Origin: Lachnospiraceae bacterium
GTDB lineage: Bacteria > Bacillota > Clostridia > Lachnospirales > Anaerotignaceae
Direction of reading: 5' to 3'
Assembly: GCA_003543235.1 (NCBI GenBank)
Contig: DPJA01000029.1
Span: forward strand, 1 to 5,475
Length of the DNA stretch: 5,475 nucleotides
A program made the position numbers and the translations under genes. The first letter of the stretch is position 1. Each line of letters starts with the position of its first letter. Of the stretch, positions 1-5,286 are shown in pieces. The notes under the pieces were generated by a model, which searched no databases, was not told the DNA's origin, and saw nothing but the letters and a program-made list of their open reading frames with translations.

Positions 1-57
1 AATCTGGCCTAAAGGCGAGGTTTATAAACTGTTGTCGTTAGGAGTATAGGTCAGATT
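1..57 (+). promoter_or_regulatory. Possible leader hairpin upstream of ribonuclease J
   Basis: Bases 1-10 (AATCTGGCCT) pair with 48-57 (AGGTCAGATT) over ten consecutive positions, nine Watson-Crick and one G-U. The enclosed loop holds a weaker second helix (14-18 with 35-39), the 10-base palindrome GTTTATAAAC (20-29) and a Shine-Dalgarno-like AGGAG (40-44). The 3' arm lies just before the GTG start at 63. It could be a translational control element, an RNase processing site or the terminator stem of an upstream gene, although no U-tract follows. The window edge cuts off whatever lies further upstream. I recognise no known riboswitch class in it. Confidence 0.35.
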
Positions 58-62
58 TACAA

Positions 63-1730
63 GTGAAAAATAGAAAAGAAAAATTAAGAATTATTCCATT
101 AGGTGGAATGCAGGAAATTGGCAAAAACATAACTGCCTTTGAATATGATAATGAAATTATCATAGTTGACTGTGGGTTAACTTTCCCAGATGAATCTATG
201 CCTGGTATAGATTTGGTTATACCGGATATGTCGTATCTCATAAAAAATAAGGACAAAATTAAAGGTGTTGTTCTTACTCATGGTCATGAGGATCATATCG
301 GAGGACTTCCATACTTTTTAAAGGAAATAAATGTACCAATCTACGCAACACGGCTTACGCTAGGACTTCTCGAATATAAACTTAAGGAACATGGTATATT
401 ATCTGTGTCAAAGTTGAATGTTGTAGTTCAAGGACAAAAGATACAACTTGGTTTATTTGAAGTAGAGTTTATTCGTTCAAATCATAGCATTCCCGATGCA
501 GTTGCGCTAGCAATATATACTCCATTTGGAGTTATTGTTCATACAGGTGACTTTAAGGTTGATTATACTCCAATAGAAGGAGAAATGATTGACTTAAATA
601 AGTTTGCTGAACTAGGCTCAAAGGGAGTACTGGCTCTCATGTGTGAGAGTACTAATGTTGAAAGACCCGGCTTTACTATGTCTGAGAGAAGAGTTGGAGA
701 AACCTTTAAGAATATTTTTAGCCAAACAAAAAATCGTATACTTGTTGCAACCTTTGCATCAAATGTACACAGGATTCAACAGGTAATAAATGCTGCATAT
801 GCAAACAACAGAAAGGTTGCAGTTGTAGGAAGAAGTATGCTAAATGTAGTAACTGTTGCAGGCGAGTTGGGCTACCTTTCAGTACCTCCAAATACTATAA
901 TTGAGATTGATCATATAGGAAGATATAGAAATGATCAAATTGTCATTCTTTCAACTGGTAGTCAGGGTGAGCCTATGTCAGCTTTGGCAAGAATGGCTGC
1001 ATCAGATCATAAGAAGGTTGAAATAACCCCTGGAGACCTTGTAGTAATTTCAGCAACCCCTATTCCTGGAAATGAGAAATTTGTATCTAAGGTAATAAAT
1101 GAATTGACTAAAAAGGGTGCAGAAGTAATTTATGAAGCTCTGGCAGAAACCCACGTTTCAGGTCATGCATGTCAAGAAGAAATAAAACTTATTCACTCCT
1201 TGGTTAAACCTAAATATTTTATACCCGTACACGGGGAATACAGACATTTACAGCAGCATTGTCAGTTGGCTCAGAATCTTGGAATGCCGAAAGAAAACAT
1301 GTTTATTATGGATAACGGCAAGGTACTTGAAATTGACCAAAGTGGAGCTAAAATGGCAGGGTCTGTTACAGCAGGGAAAGTACTAGTTGATGGCTTAGGC
1401 GTAGGTGACGTTGGAAATATTGTTCTCCGCGACCGAAAGCACCTTGCTCAAGATGGATTAATAGTAGTAGTTGTCACCATTGATGGCGACAGTGGGGCAG
1501 TGGTAGCTGGACCAGATATCATATCTAGAGGATTTGTATATGTAAGAGAATCCGAGGTCTTGATGGAAGAAGCTAAAACAGTGATTAAGAATACACTGAT
1601 AAAATGCGAACAAAAACATATAACTGATTGGTCAACTATTAAAGGGAGTATAAGGGATTCTTTAAGAGATTTTCTATATGAAAGGATCAAAAGAAATCCA
1701 ATGATTCTACCAATTATAATGGAAGTGTGA
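63..1730 (+). CDS. rnj: Ribonuclease J (metallo-beta-lactamase / beta-CASP RNase)
   Basis: This enzyme combines 5'-3' exoribonuclease and endoribonuclease activity and acts in cytoplasmic mRNA decay and rRNA maturation. The 555-residue length equals that of Bacillus RNase J1. The N-terminal metallo-beta-lactamase part shows IPLGGMQEIGKN (11-22), the zinc motif HGHEDH (73-78), the motif SNHSIPD with H141, and HTGDFK with H160 and D163. The inserted beta-CASP domain follows TNVERPG (197-203) and includes STGSQGEP (297-304). HVSGHA (364-369) and PVHGEYRH (388-395, H390) complete the active site, and a C-terminal domain spans about 450-555. All expected metal ligands are present. The GTG at 63 is the only start in this frame after the stop at 39-41 that keeps the conserved N-terminus. 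Its ribosome site is poor: AGGAG at 40-44 lies 18 bases away and AGG at 48-50 lies 12 away. RNase J1 versus J2 cannot be decided, and many Clostridia have one copy. Confidence 0.97.
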   Translation: MKNRKEKLRIIPLGGMQEIGKNITAFEYDNEIIIVDCGLTFPDESMPGIDLVIPDMSYLIKNKDKIKGVVLTHGHEDHIGGLPYFLKEINVPIYATRLTLGLLEYKLKEHGILSVSKLNVVVQGQKIQLGLFEVEFIRSNHSIPDAVALAIYTPFGVIVHTGDFKVDYTPIEGEMIDLNKFAELGSKGVLALMCESTNVERPGFTMSERRVGETFKNIFSQTKNRILVATFASNVHRIQQVINAAYANNRKVAVVGRSMLNVVTVAGELGYLSVPPNTIIEIDHIGRYRNDQIVILSTGSQGEPMSALARMAASDHKKVEITPGDLVVISATPIPGNEKFVSKVINELTKKGAEVIYEALAETHVSGHACQEEIKLIHSLVKPKYFIPVHGEYRHLQQHCQLAQNLGMPKENMFIMDNGKVLEIDQSGAKMAGSVTAGKVLVDGLGVGDVGNIVLRDRKHLAQDGLIVVVVTIDGDSGAVVAGPDIISRGFVYVRESEVLMEEAKTVIKNTLIKCEQKHITDWSTIKGSIRDSLRDFLYERIKRNPMILPIIMEV

Positions 1731-1825
1731 TGGAGTCTGACGACAAGATCAACCTCCCTAACTTTTTAGGAAAACTTGTATTCGTTGACTTAAGGGTTGA
1801 TGCCATTAAGAATACTCAAAAGTAA
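1730..1825 (+). CDS. Possible small protein (31 aa) overlapping the RNase J stop
   Basis: An ATG at 1730-1732 overlaps the RNase J stop TGA (1728-1730) in a TGATG junction, the usual layout for translational coupling. GGAAG at 1721-1725 lies four bases upstream as a possible ribosome site. The frame runs 31 codons to TAA at 1823-1825, followed by a further in-frame TAA at 1826-1828 and then the terminator at 1844. The peptide has an acidic start (MESDDK), a hydrophobic centre (FLGKLVFVDL) and a polar end (DAIKNTQK). It has no signal peptide or clear membrane helix, and I recognise no family. In some Firmicutes RNase J is followed by a ClpP-like gene (tepA), but this peptide does not look like it. 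The same DNA can fold (1748-1754 with 1795-1801, and 1757-1761 with 1766-1770), so it could instead be a structured 3' UTR. Confidence 0.3.
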   Translation: MESDDKINLPNFLGKLVFVDLRVDAIKNTQK

Positions 1826-1843
1826 TAATAAAATTTAAAAAAT

Positions 1844-1891
1844 TTTTTAAAAGATTAAAGAGGCTGAAAGGTCTCTTTAATCTTTTAAAAA
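1844..1891 (+). terminator. Intrinsic terminator after RNase J
   Basis: Bases 1844-1862 pair perfectly with 1873-1891 over 19 bp. Three further pairs, two of them G-U, can close onto a GAAA tetraloop at 1866-1869. The core stem is AGATTAAAGAG with CTCTTTAATCT, flanked by an A-tract on the 5' side and TTTT (1883-1886) on the 3' side. It separates the RNase J unit from the MarR promoter, which begins seven bases later. The flanking A and T runs make it look able to work in both directions. Confidence 0.85.
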
Positions 1892-1897
1892 GAGTTA

Positions 1898-1926
1898 TTG
1901 ACATGAGGAAAAAATAGAGTTACGCT
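1898..1926 (+). promoter_or_regulatory. Predicted promoter of the MarR-family gene
   Basis: A perfect -35 box TTGACA (1898-1903) is followed after 17 bases by TACGCT (1921-1926), which matches the -10 consensus at three of six positions, including the first two and the last. Transcription would start near 1933, giving a leader of about 46 bases to the GTG at 1979. The weak -10 overlaps the start of the palindrome at 1925-1957, as expected for a repressed promoter. An alternative -10, TATAAA (1936-1941), has no good -35. Confidence 0.6.
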
Positions 1927-1957
1927 TACAATGGTTATAAAATACAACTATTGTAAG
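1925..1957. promoter_or_regulatory. Candidate MarR operator (33-bp interrupted palindrome)
   Basis: CTTACAAT (1925-1932) is exactly mirrored by ATTGTAAG (1950-1957). The symmetry continues inward: GTT (1934-1936) with AAC (1946-1948) and TA (1938-1939) with TA (1943-1944), centred on 1941. Of 16 symmetric pairs, 14 match. The site overlaps the last two bases of the predicted -10 and covers the expected transcription start. MarR proteins commonly bind palindromes at their own promoters, so autorepression is the natural inference. No second copy was noticed elsewhere in the window. Confidence 0.6.
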
Positions 1958-1968
1958 TATTAGCTAAT

Positions 1969-1973
1969 GGAGG
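1969..1973 (+). promoter_or_regulatory. Ribosome binding site that sets the MarR start at 1979
   Basis: GGAGG at 1969-1973 lies five bases before GTG at 1979-1981. The in-frame ATG at 1967 overlaps this site and has no Shine-Dalgarno sequence of its own, so the longer reading from 1967 would translate the ribosome binding site as codons. The GTG is therefore preferred. Confidence 0.8.
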
Positions 1974-1978
1974 TAAAA

Positions 1979-2476
1979 GTGGAGATAGATAAAGATTGTG
2001 TTGCAGACGAAATTATGAATACTCTACCTACTTTATTTAAAGGAATATTCCAAAGTTGTGTGCGTGACTCTGAAGCAAATGAAGAACAGGAGTTTTTGAG
2101 CAAACATATGTCGATGTCTCATTTGCATGTTCTTTTTGCTATTGAGAAGCTTGGACCATGTTCCATTTCAAATATTGCAAAAAAAATGCTTATTTCAAAA
2201 CCAAATATGACACCAATAATTGACAAATTGATATTGTCAGGCTTTATTAAAAGGGAATATAGCCAGAAAGATAGAAGAGTAATAAATGTATATATATCTG
2301 AAGAAGGAAAAGTATTTATTAAAGAAAAGAAGGAAAAAATCCGAAAGACGATAGCTGAGAAACTTATAAATTTGAGACATGAGGATCTTTCAGATTTATA
2401 TATTGCTTTAGGAACGATAAAAAGTATATTTATTAAATTGAATAATGAAGAAAATAGCCAATGTAATGAATGTTAA
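1979..2476 (+). CDS. MarR-family transcriptional regulator
   Basis: This is a cytoplasmic DNA-binding regulator of 165 residues from the GTG at 1979 (169 from the ATG at 1967). The domain order fits MarR: N-terminal dimerisation helices; a helix with SMSHLHVLFAIEKLGPCSIS; the helix-turn-helix SISNIAKKM to LSGFI at about 62-90; and a beta-wing with SQKDRRVINVYISEEG at about 95-110, carrying the DRR signature. Two closing helices (about 114-157) complete the dimer interface. Five cysteines are present, two of them in the terminal CNEC. Redox or metal sensing is possible but unproven. The gene stands alone between two terminator-like hairpins with its own promoter and a palindromic operator, which suggests autorepression. 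No transporter or enzyme gene lies beside it on the same strand, so its ligand and other targets are unknown. Placement in the MarR family is secure; the subfamily is not. Confidence 0.93.
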   Translation: MEIDKDCVADEIMNTLPTLFKGIFQSCVRDSEANEEQEFLSKHMSMSHLHVLFAIEKLGPCSISNIAKKMLISKPNMTPIIDKLILSGFIKREYSQKDRRVINVYISEEGKVFIKEKKEKIRKTIAEKLINLRHEDLSDLYIALGTIKSIFIKLNNEENSQCNEC

Positions 2477-2495
2477 TAATATTACATTTATGTTA

Positions 2496-2514
2496 GCCGC
2501 CTTTGGGGGCTGGC
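2496..2514. other. Small GC-rich hairpin between converging genes
   Basis: GCCGCC (2496-2501) pairs with GGC (2508-2510) and GGC (2512-2514) around one bulged T at 2511, leaving a TTTGGG loop. It is locally GC-rich in an AT-rich region and sits 20 bases after the MarR stop. No T-run follows, so it is a poor terminator. It may stabilise the MarR mRNA 3' end, or it may be leftover sequence. Confidence 0.35.
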
Positions 2515-2546
2515 GAGAAAAGAATTGTGGGGGGGGACACCTCTTA

Positions 2547-2604
2547 GATGCCACTAAAGAAGGAGCAAATTTCAATTGAGATTTGCTCCTTCTTTAGTGG
2601 CATC
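2547..2604. terminator. 58-bp near-perfect palindrome, probable two-way terminator
   Basis: Bases 2547-2570 are the exact reverse complement of 2581-2604 (24 bp). The ten bases between them contain the palindrome TCAATTGA (2572-2579), so 28 of 29 symmetric pairs match; the exception is 2571/2580. It lies between the converging MarR gene and the carboxypeptidase gene, whose stop is 15 bases away, so it would be transcribed from both sides. The inner stem is flanked by AAAGAA on one side and TTCTTT on the other, which can act as a T-rich exit in either direction. The outer ten pairs (GATGCCACTA) go beyond what a terminator needs. Confidence 0.75.
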
Positions 2605-2618
2605 ACTTTGAATCGTCT

Positions 2619-3929
2619 TTATTTTAGGAATGATTTGCTTTTTCTGCGTTTGTGATTCGAATATTTGTCATAGACGATTGCAGCTATTATAAGAATTAAT
2701 ACTGCTAAGGTTATAACTAATAGAATCCATTTTATTACAAACCATAAGATGGATGGGAAGCTTTTCTGTTTAGGTATTGAAAGTCCAGCAAAAATGCTTT
2801 TTCCGACACCATTATTTGCGATAATGTTTACTCTTTGGAGACTTCTTCCTTTTTCAGCTATGGAAAGAAAGCCTATTATTTCACCTTTTTTGACTGGTGC
2901 AGTAAGGTTCTCATTAATTTTTGTTGTAATAATAATATCCTTAATATTTGTACCTTTGGGAATGAGGATGTTTAAGTCATCTTGTGGAACAGCTCGAAGT
3001 GCTTTATTTCCACCGCTAATCTTTAATGTTTCTAATATATGGTTTTTGTCAAAGCTTTTATATACTTCGAAATTATCAAAACCATGGTTGAACATTTTAA
3101 TAGTATCTAAATACATGTAAGAGTTATAACCTTCAATAGGAGAATTAAGAACAACTGCAATTAGTTCAATGTCGTCTTTATTCGCTGCACCTACGAAAGT
3201 TGAACCTGCAATTGTGGTATAACCTGTCTTGACTCCTATTGCATATGGATAATAGTATTTCGAGTTTCCTAAAAGTTTATTACTGTTATAAAGCTCTTTT
3301 TCCCTTGGGTTTTTATTTGTTGGTGGAAGAGTAAAGTTTTTTGTATTAATAATTTCCCTGAATGCAGGGAGTTTCATAGCATGTTTTGCAATTAACGACA
3401 TATCGTAGGCTGTAGTATAGTGATTGGGATTCGGAAGTCCATTTGGATTTACAAAATTTGTGTCTTTAGCACCTAATTCTTTTGCTCTTTGGGTCATAAT
3501 TTTTGCAAAGTTTTCTTCACTTCCGCCTATTGTCTCGGCAATTGCATTAGCTGCTTCATTACCAGAGTTTAAAAGCAAGCAGAATAATAATTGCGCAAGA
3601 GTTACTTCCTCACCTTCCATTAGCCCAACGTTGCTGCTTCCAGGCTCAATATCATAGACTGCATGATGACTCATTATTACTTTTGATTGAAGATTACCCT
3701 TTTCAAGTGCCAAGGTAGCAGTCATAATTTTTGTTATACTGGCAGGATACATTCTTTCGTGAATATTTTTCTCAAACAAGATTTGCCCAGTTTTTGCATT
3801 TATTAATATTGCAGAAGGTGATGCCACTTCAAAAGTTGAATCAACTGGTTGTGCATTTGTAGTTATTGTGATCTGTAAAATAAAAATTATTAGCATTAGT
3901 AGTGTGAAATTTAGCCTATTGCGTAACAT
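2619..3929 (-). CDS. D-alanyl-D-alanine carboxypeptidase (PBP5/DacF-like, peptidase S11)
   Basis: This penicillin-binding protein removes the terminal D-Ala from peptidoglycan pentapeptides outside the membrane and so limits cross-linking. The 436 residues begin with a signal peptide (hydrophobic 8-22, likely cleavage after TTNA at 26). The catalytic domain has all three S11 motifs: SITK (64-67, nucleophile S64), SGN (122-124) and KTG (234-236). A PBP5 C-terminal beta domain covers roughly 285-375. A strong membrane helix follows (about 394-419), then a basic tail with KRRKSK. This anchor is a full transmembrane helix rather than the amphipathic helix of typical PBP5 proteins. On the - strand GGAGGTG lies just upstream of the ATG (GGAGG at 3938-3934, four bases away). 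The gene is monocistronic, divergent from comEA and convergent with the MarR gene. DacF, DacB and DacA types cannot be separated here, so no symbol is given. Confidence 0.95.
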   Translation of the reverse strand: MLRNRLNFTLLMLIIFILQITITTNAQPVDSTFEVASPSAILINAKTGQILFEKNIHERMYPASITKIMTATLALEKGNLQSKVIMSHHAVYDIEPGSSNVGLMEGEEVTLAQLLFCLLLNSGNEAANAIAETIGGSEENFAKIMTQRAKELGAKDTNFVNPNGLPNPNHYTTAYDMSLIAKHAMKLPAFREIINTKNFTLPPTNKNPREKELYNSNKLLGNSKYYYPYAIGVKTGYTTIAGSTFVGAANKDDIELIAVVLNSPIEGYNSYMYLDTIKMFNHGFDNFEVYKSFDKNHILETLKISGGNKALRAVPQDDLNILIPKGTNIKDIIITTKINENLTAPVKKGEIIGFLSIAEKGRSLQRVNIIANNGVGKSIFAGLSIPKQKSFPSILWFVIKWILLVITLAVLILIIAAIVYDKYSNHKRRKSKSFLK

Positions 3930-3961
3930 AGCACCTCCAGATTAATTTTTTAGCCTAAATT

Positions 3962-3970
3962 AGTATACCA
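3962..3970 (-). promoter_or_regulatory. Extended -10 promoter of the carboxypeptidase gene
   Basis: Read on the - strand, 3970-3962 is TGGTATACT, an extended -10 (TG, one base, TATACT). Transcription would start near 3955, giving a leader of about 25 bases with the GGAGG site. No good -35 is seen at the usual distance; the region is a T-run on this strand, which an extended -10 can tolerate. The core GTATAC is itself palindromic. Confidence 0.5.
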
Positions 3971-4015
3971 AAATTGTTATTTAAAAAAAAGACTTTTAAA
4001 AAATTTTTTTATGGT

Positions 4016-4021
4016 TATAAT
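4016..4021 (+). promoter_or_regulatory. Possible -10 box of the comEA-like/GerMN unit
   Basis: TATAAT at 4016-4021 matches the -10 consensus exactly. The best -35 candidate 16 bases upstream is TTTTAA (3994-3999), which is weak, but the upstream stretch is rich in A and T tracts that can help polymerase binding. The start would fall near 4028, about 39 bases before the ATG at 4067. It lies about 50 bases from the divergent carboxypeptidase promoter. Confidence 0.4.
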
Positions 4022-4054
4022 CACTTTGAATTGTTCGGAGTATATGTATGGTTT

Positions 4055-4059
4055 GGAGG
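4055..4059 (+). promoter_or_regulatory. Ribosome binding site that sets the comEA-like start at 4067
   Basis: GGAGG, within the longer GGAGGTG match at 4055-4061, stands seven bases before the ATG at 4067 when counted from GGAGG. The longer in-frame reading from 3974 has no ribosome site, begins in the A/T tracts of the intergenic region, and would place 31 residues before the membrane helix. Confidence 0.85.
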
Positions 4060-4066
4060 TGCAGTT

Positions 4067-4666
4067 ATGGAAAACTTATCATCGAAACAGAAATATATGA
4101 TTACTGGAGTAGCAGTATTGATGATGATTTTAGGATTTGTTTTTTTGCAATTCAAACAAAAGGATGATATAGTAATAGATCAAGGAATTGAGGTAGCCGA
4201 GCCTCAAGAGCAAGAACTACTACAACCTCAAATTGTTTCTGAGCCAAAAAAAATCATTGTACATGTAGCCGGTGAGGTCAATAATTCCGGAGTCGTAGAA
4301 CTTACAGTGGGGTGTAGAGTTACCGATGCACTTCAAAAAGCTGGCGGAGTAACCAAATTTGCTGATGTAGATCAACTTAATCTTGCAGCTCAATTAGCGG
4401 ACGGAGAAAAGGTGTATGTTCCAAAGAAAGGTGAGAAGGTTGCTAATATGACACCACAAACGCAGTCCAAGAGTACAATTATAAACATAAATACTGCAAA
4501 TAAGGATGATTTGGATCGTATTCCCGGCGTAGGGCCTTCGACAGTGGCGAAAATAATAGATTACAGGAAAACAAAGGGAATATTTAAAAAGATAGAAGAT
4601 ATTAAGAATGTGTCGGGAATTGGCGATAAAAAATTTGAGAATATAAAAGCCTATATCACTACGTAG
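4067..4666 (+). CDS. comEA: ComEA-like helix-hairpin-helix DNA-binding protein with SLBB domain
   Basis: ComEA is a membrane-anchored receptor that binds double-stranded DNA outside the cell during natural transformation. From the ATG at 4067 the product has 199 residues, normal for the family. It has a short cytoplasmic N-terminus, one membrane helix (about 11-28, ITGVAVLMMILGFVFLQF), a Glu/Gln/Pro-rich linker (about 40-60), an SLBB domain starting IIVHVAGEV and ending GEKVYVPKKGE (63-123), another linker, and a C-terminal double helix-hairpin-helix domain (138-199). The latter shows ININTANKDDLDRIPGVGPS and NVSGIGDKKFENIK, the two glycine-rich DNA-backbone-binding hairpins. It heads a probable operon, with the GerMN gene 16 bases downstream. 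No comEB, comEC or pilus genes are visible, so a role in DNA uptake is inferred from the family only. Confidence 0.92.
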   Translation: MENLSSKQKYMITGVAVLMMILGFVFLQFKQKDDIVIDQGIEVAEPQEQELLQPQIVSEPKKIIVHVAGEVNNSGVVELTVGCRVTDALQKAGGVTKFADVDQLNLAAQLADGEKVYVPKKGEKVANMTPQTQSKSTIININTANKDDLDRIPGVGPSTVAKIIDYRKTKGIFKKIEDIKNVSGIGDKKFENIKAYITT

Positions 4667-4682
4667 AAATGGAGAGAGAAGT

Positions 4683-5195
4683 ATGAAAAAGATTCTGATT
4701 ACAGTTTTGGTATTTGTATTTTTACTGTCAGGATGTGAAAGTAAGACTTTGGTCCCAAAAGATGCTAATCAAGAAATTAGCATAAGCAAAATTTTCAACT
4801 TATATTTTAGTGACGGAGGTCAAAAACTTGCTAAGGAGCAAAGAAATATAACATACACAACAAGTGAATCTTTAGAGAAGAAGGTTTTAGAGGAACTTGT
4901 AAAAGGTCCAACAATAGATGAACTTAGAGCAGTGGTATCACCAACAACAAAGGTGAATTCAGTAAAAGTTTATAACGGGACTGCTATTGTAGACTTATCT
5001 GGAGAATTTCTAACAGGGCTAAATGGAGGATCTGAACTGGAAAACCTGAGGATATATTCTATAGTTGATACATTAACTGAACTTTCGAATATTAACAAAG
5101 TACAATTTTTGATTGACGGAAAAAAGGGAAGACTTCTCGGGCAAACCGAACTTGATGGAGATTTTGAAAGAGATGAAACGGTAATTAAAATGTAA
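4683..5195 (+). CDS. GerMN-domain lipoprotein
   Basis: This is a predicted lipoprotein attached to the outer face of the membrane. Its 170 residues start with a lipoprotein signal: MKK, a hydrophobic stretch (4-15) and the lipobox LSGC, with C18 as the lipidated residue. The rest is one GerMN domain (about 35-165), recognised by NLYFSDGGQKL (39-49), LEELVKGPT (69-77), VYNGTAIVDLSGEF (97-109) and an IYSIVDTLTEL to VQFLIDGK stretch (124-147). The domain is named after GerM, a Bacillus sporulation and germination protein, and also occurs in other envelope lipoproteins. With one domain, this protein is shorter than GerM, which has two, so I do not call it gerM. GGAG at 4671-4674 lies eight bases before the ATG. 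The 16-base gap after comEA and the lack of a separate promoter suggest cotranscription. The exact function is unknown. Confidence 0.9.
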   Translation: MKKILITVLVFVFLLSGCESKTLVPKDANQEISISKIFNLYFSDGGQKLAKEQRNITYTTSESLEKKVLEELVKGPTIDELRAVVSPTTKVNSVKVYNGTAIVDLSGEFLTGLNGGSELENLRIYSIVDTLTELSNINKVQFLIDGKKGRLLGQTELDGDFERDETVIKM

Positions 5196-5208
5196 TTATA
5201 TATCGGTT

Positions 5209-5256
5209 TTATACCCTACCAATATATATTGCATTTTATATAGTGGTAGGGTATAA
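5209..5256. terminator. Hairpin after the GerMN gene, overlapping the next promoter
   Basis: TTATACCCTACCA (5209-5221) pairs exactly with TGGTAGGGTATAA (5244-5256), 13 bp around a 22-base AT-rich loop. TTTT (5257-5260) follows directly, so it can end transcription of the comEA-like/GerMN unit. The 3' arm also overlaps a predicted promoter -10 at 5252-5257, so the same repeat could be an operator. The long loop and short T-run make it only a moderate terminator. Confidence 0.6.
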
Positions 5257-5257
5257 T
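5229..5257 (+). promoter_or_regulatory. Predicted promoter of the 3'-terminal membrane-protein gene
   Basis: A perfect -10 TATAAT (5252-5257) lies 17 bases after TTGCAT (5229-5234), which matches the -35 consensus in its first three bases. The start would be near 5264, giving a leader of roughly 23 bases with AGGAG at 5272-5276. The promoter is embedded in the hairpin at 5209-5256. Confidence 0.5.
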
Positions 5258-5286
5258 TTTATAAAAAGCAAAGGAGATATTTATAT

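Noticed and set aside
2..49. End of an upstream gene in the leader (frame from base 2 to TAG at 47-49, or frame from base 1 to TAA at 10-12)
   Set aside because: Only a few codons are visible in either frame, neither matches a recognised C-terminus, and the stretch forms a hairpin. The upstream gene cannot be identified.
1448..1690. Open frame on the - strand inside RNase J
   Set aside because: It lies antisense to a strongly conserved gene, with no recognisable product. A similar - strand frame at 38-256 is rejected for the same reason.
2460..2488. Inverted repeat AATGTAAT / ATTACATT around the MarR stop codon
   Set aside because: Eight AT-rich pairs around a 13-base loop are weak and expected by chance in such AT-rich DNA.
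2749..3120. Open frames on the + strand (2749-3120 and 3424-3657) opposite the carboxypeptidase
   Set aside because: Both are mirror readings of conserved S11 and C-terminal domain codons and look like no protein family.
3974..4066. Longer N-terminus for the ComEA-like protein
   Set aside because: It has no ribosome site, begins inside A/T tracts, would overlap the predicted promoter, and the GGAGGTG at 4055 clearly serves the ATG at 4067.
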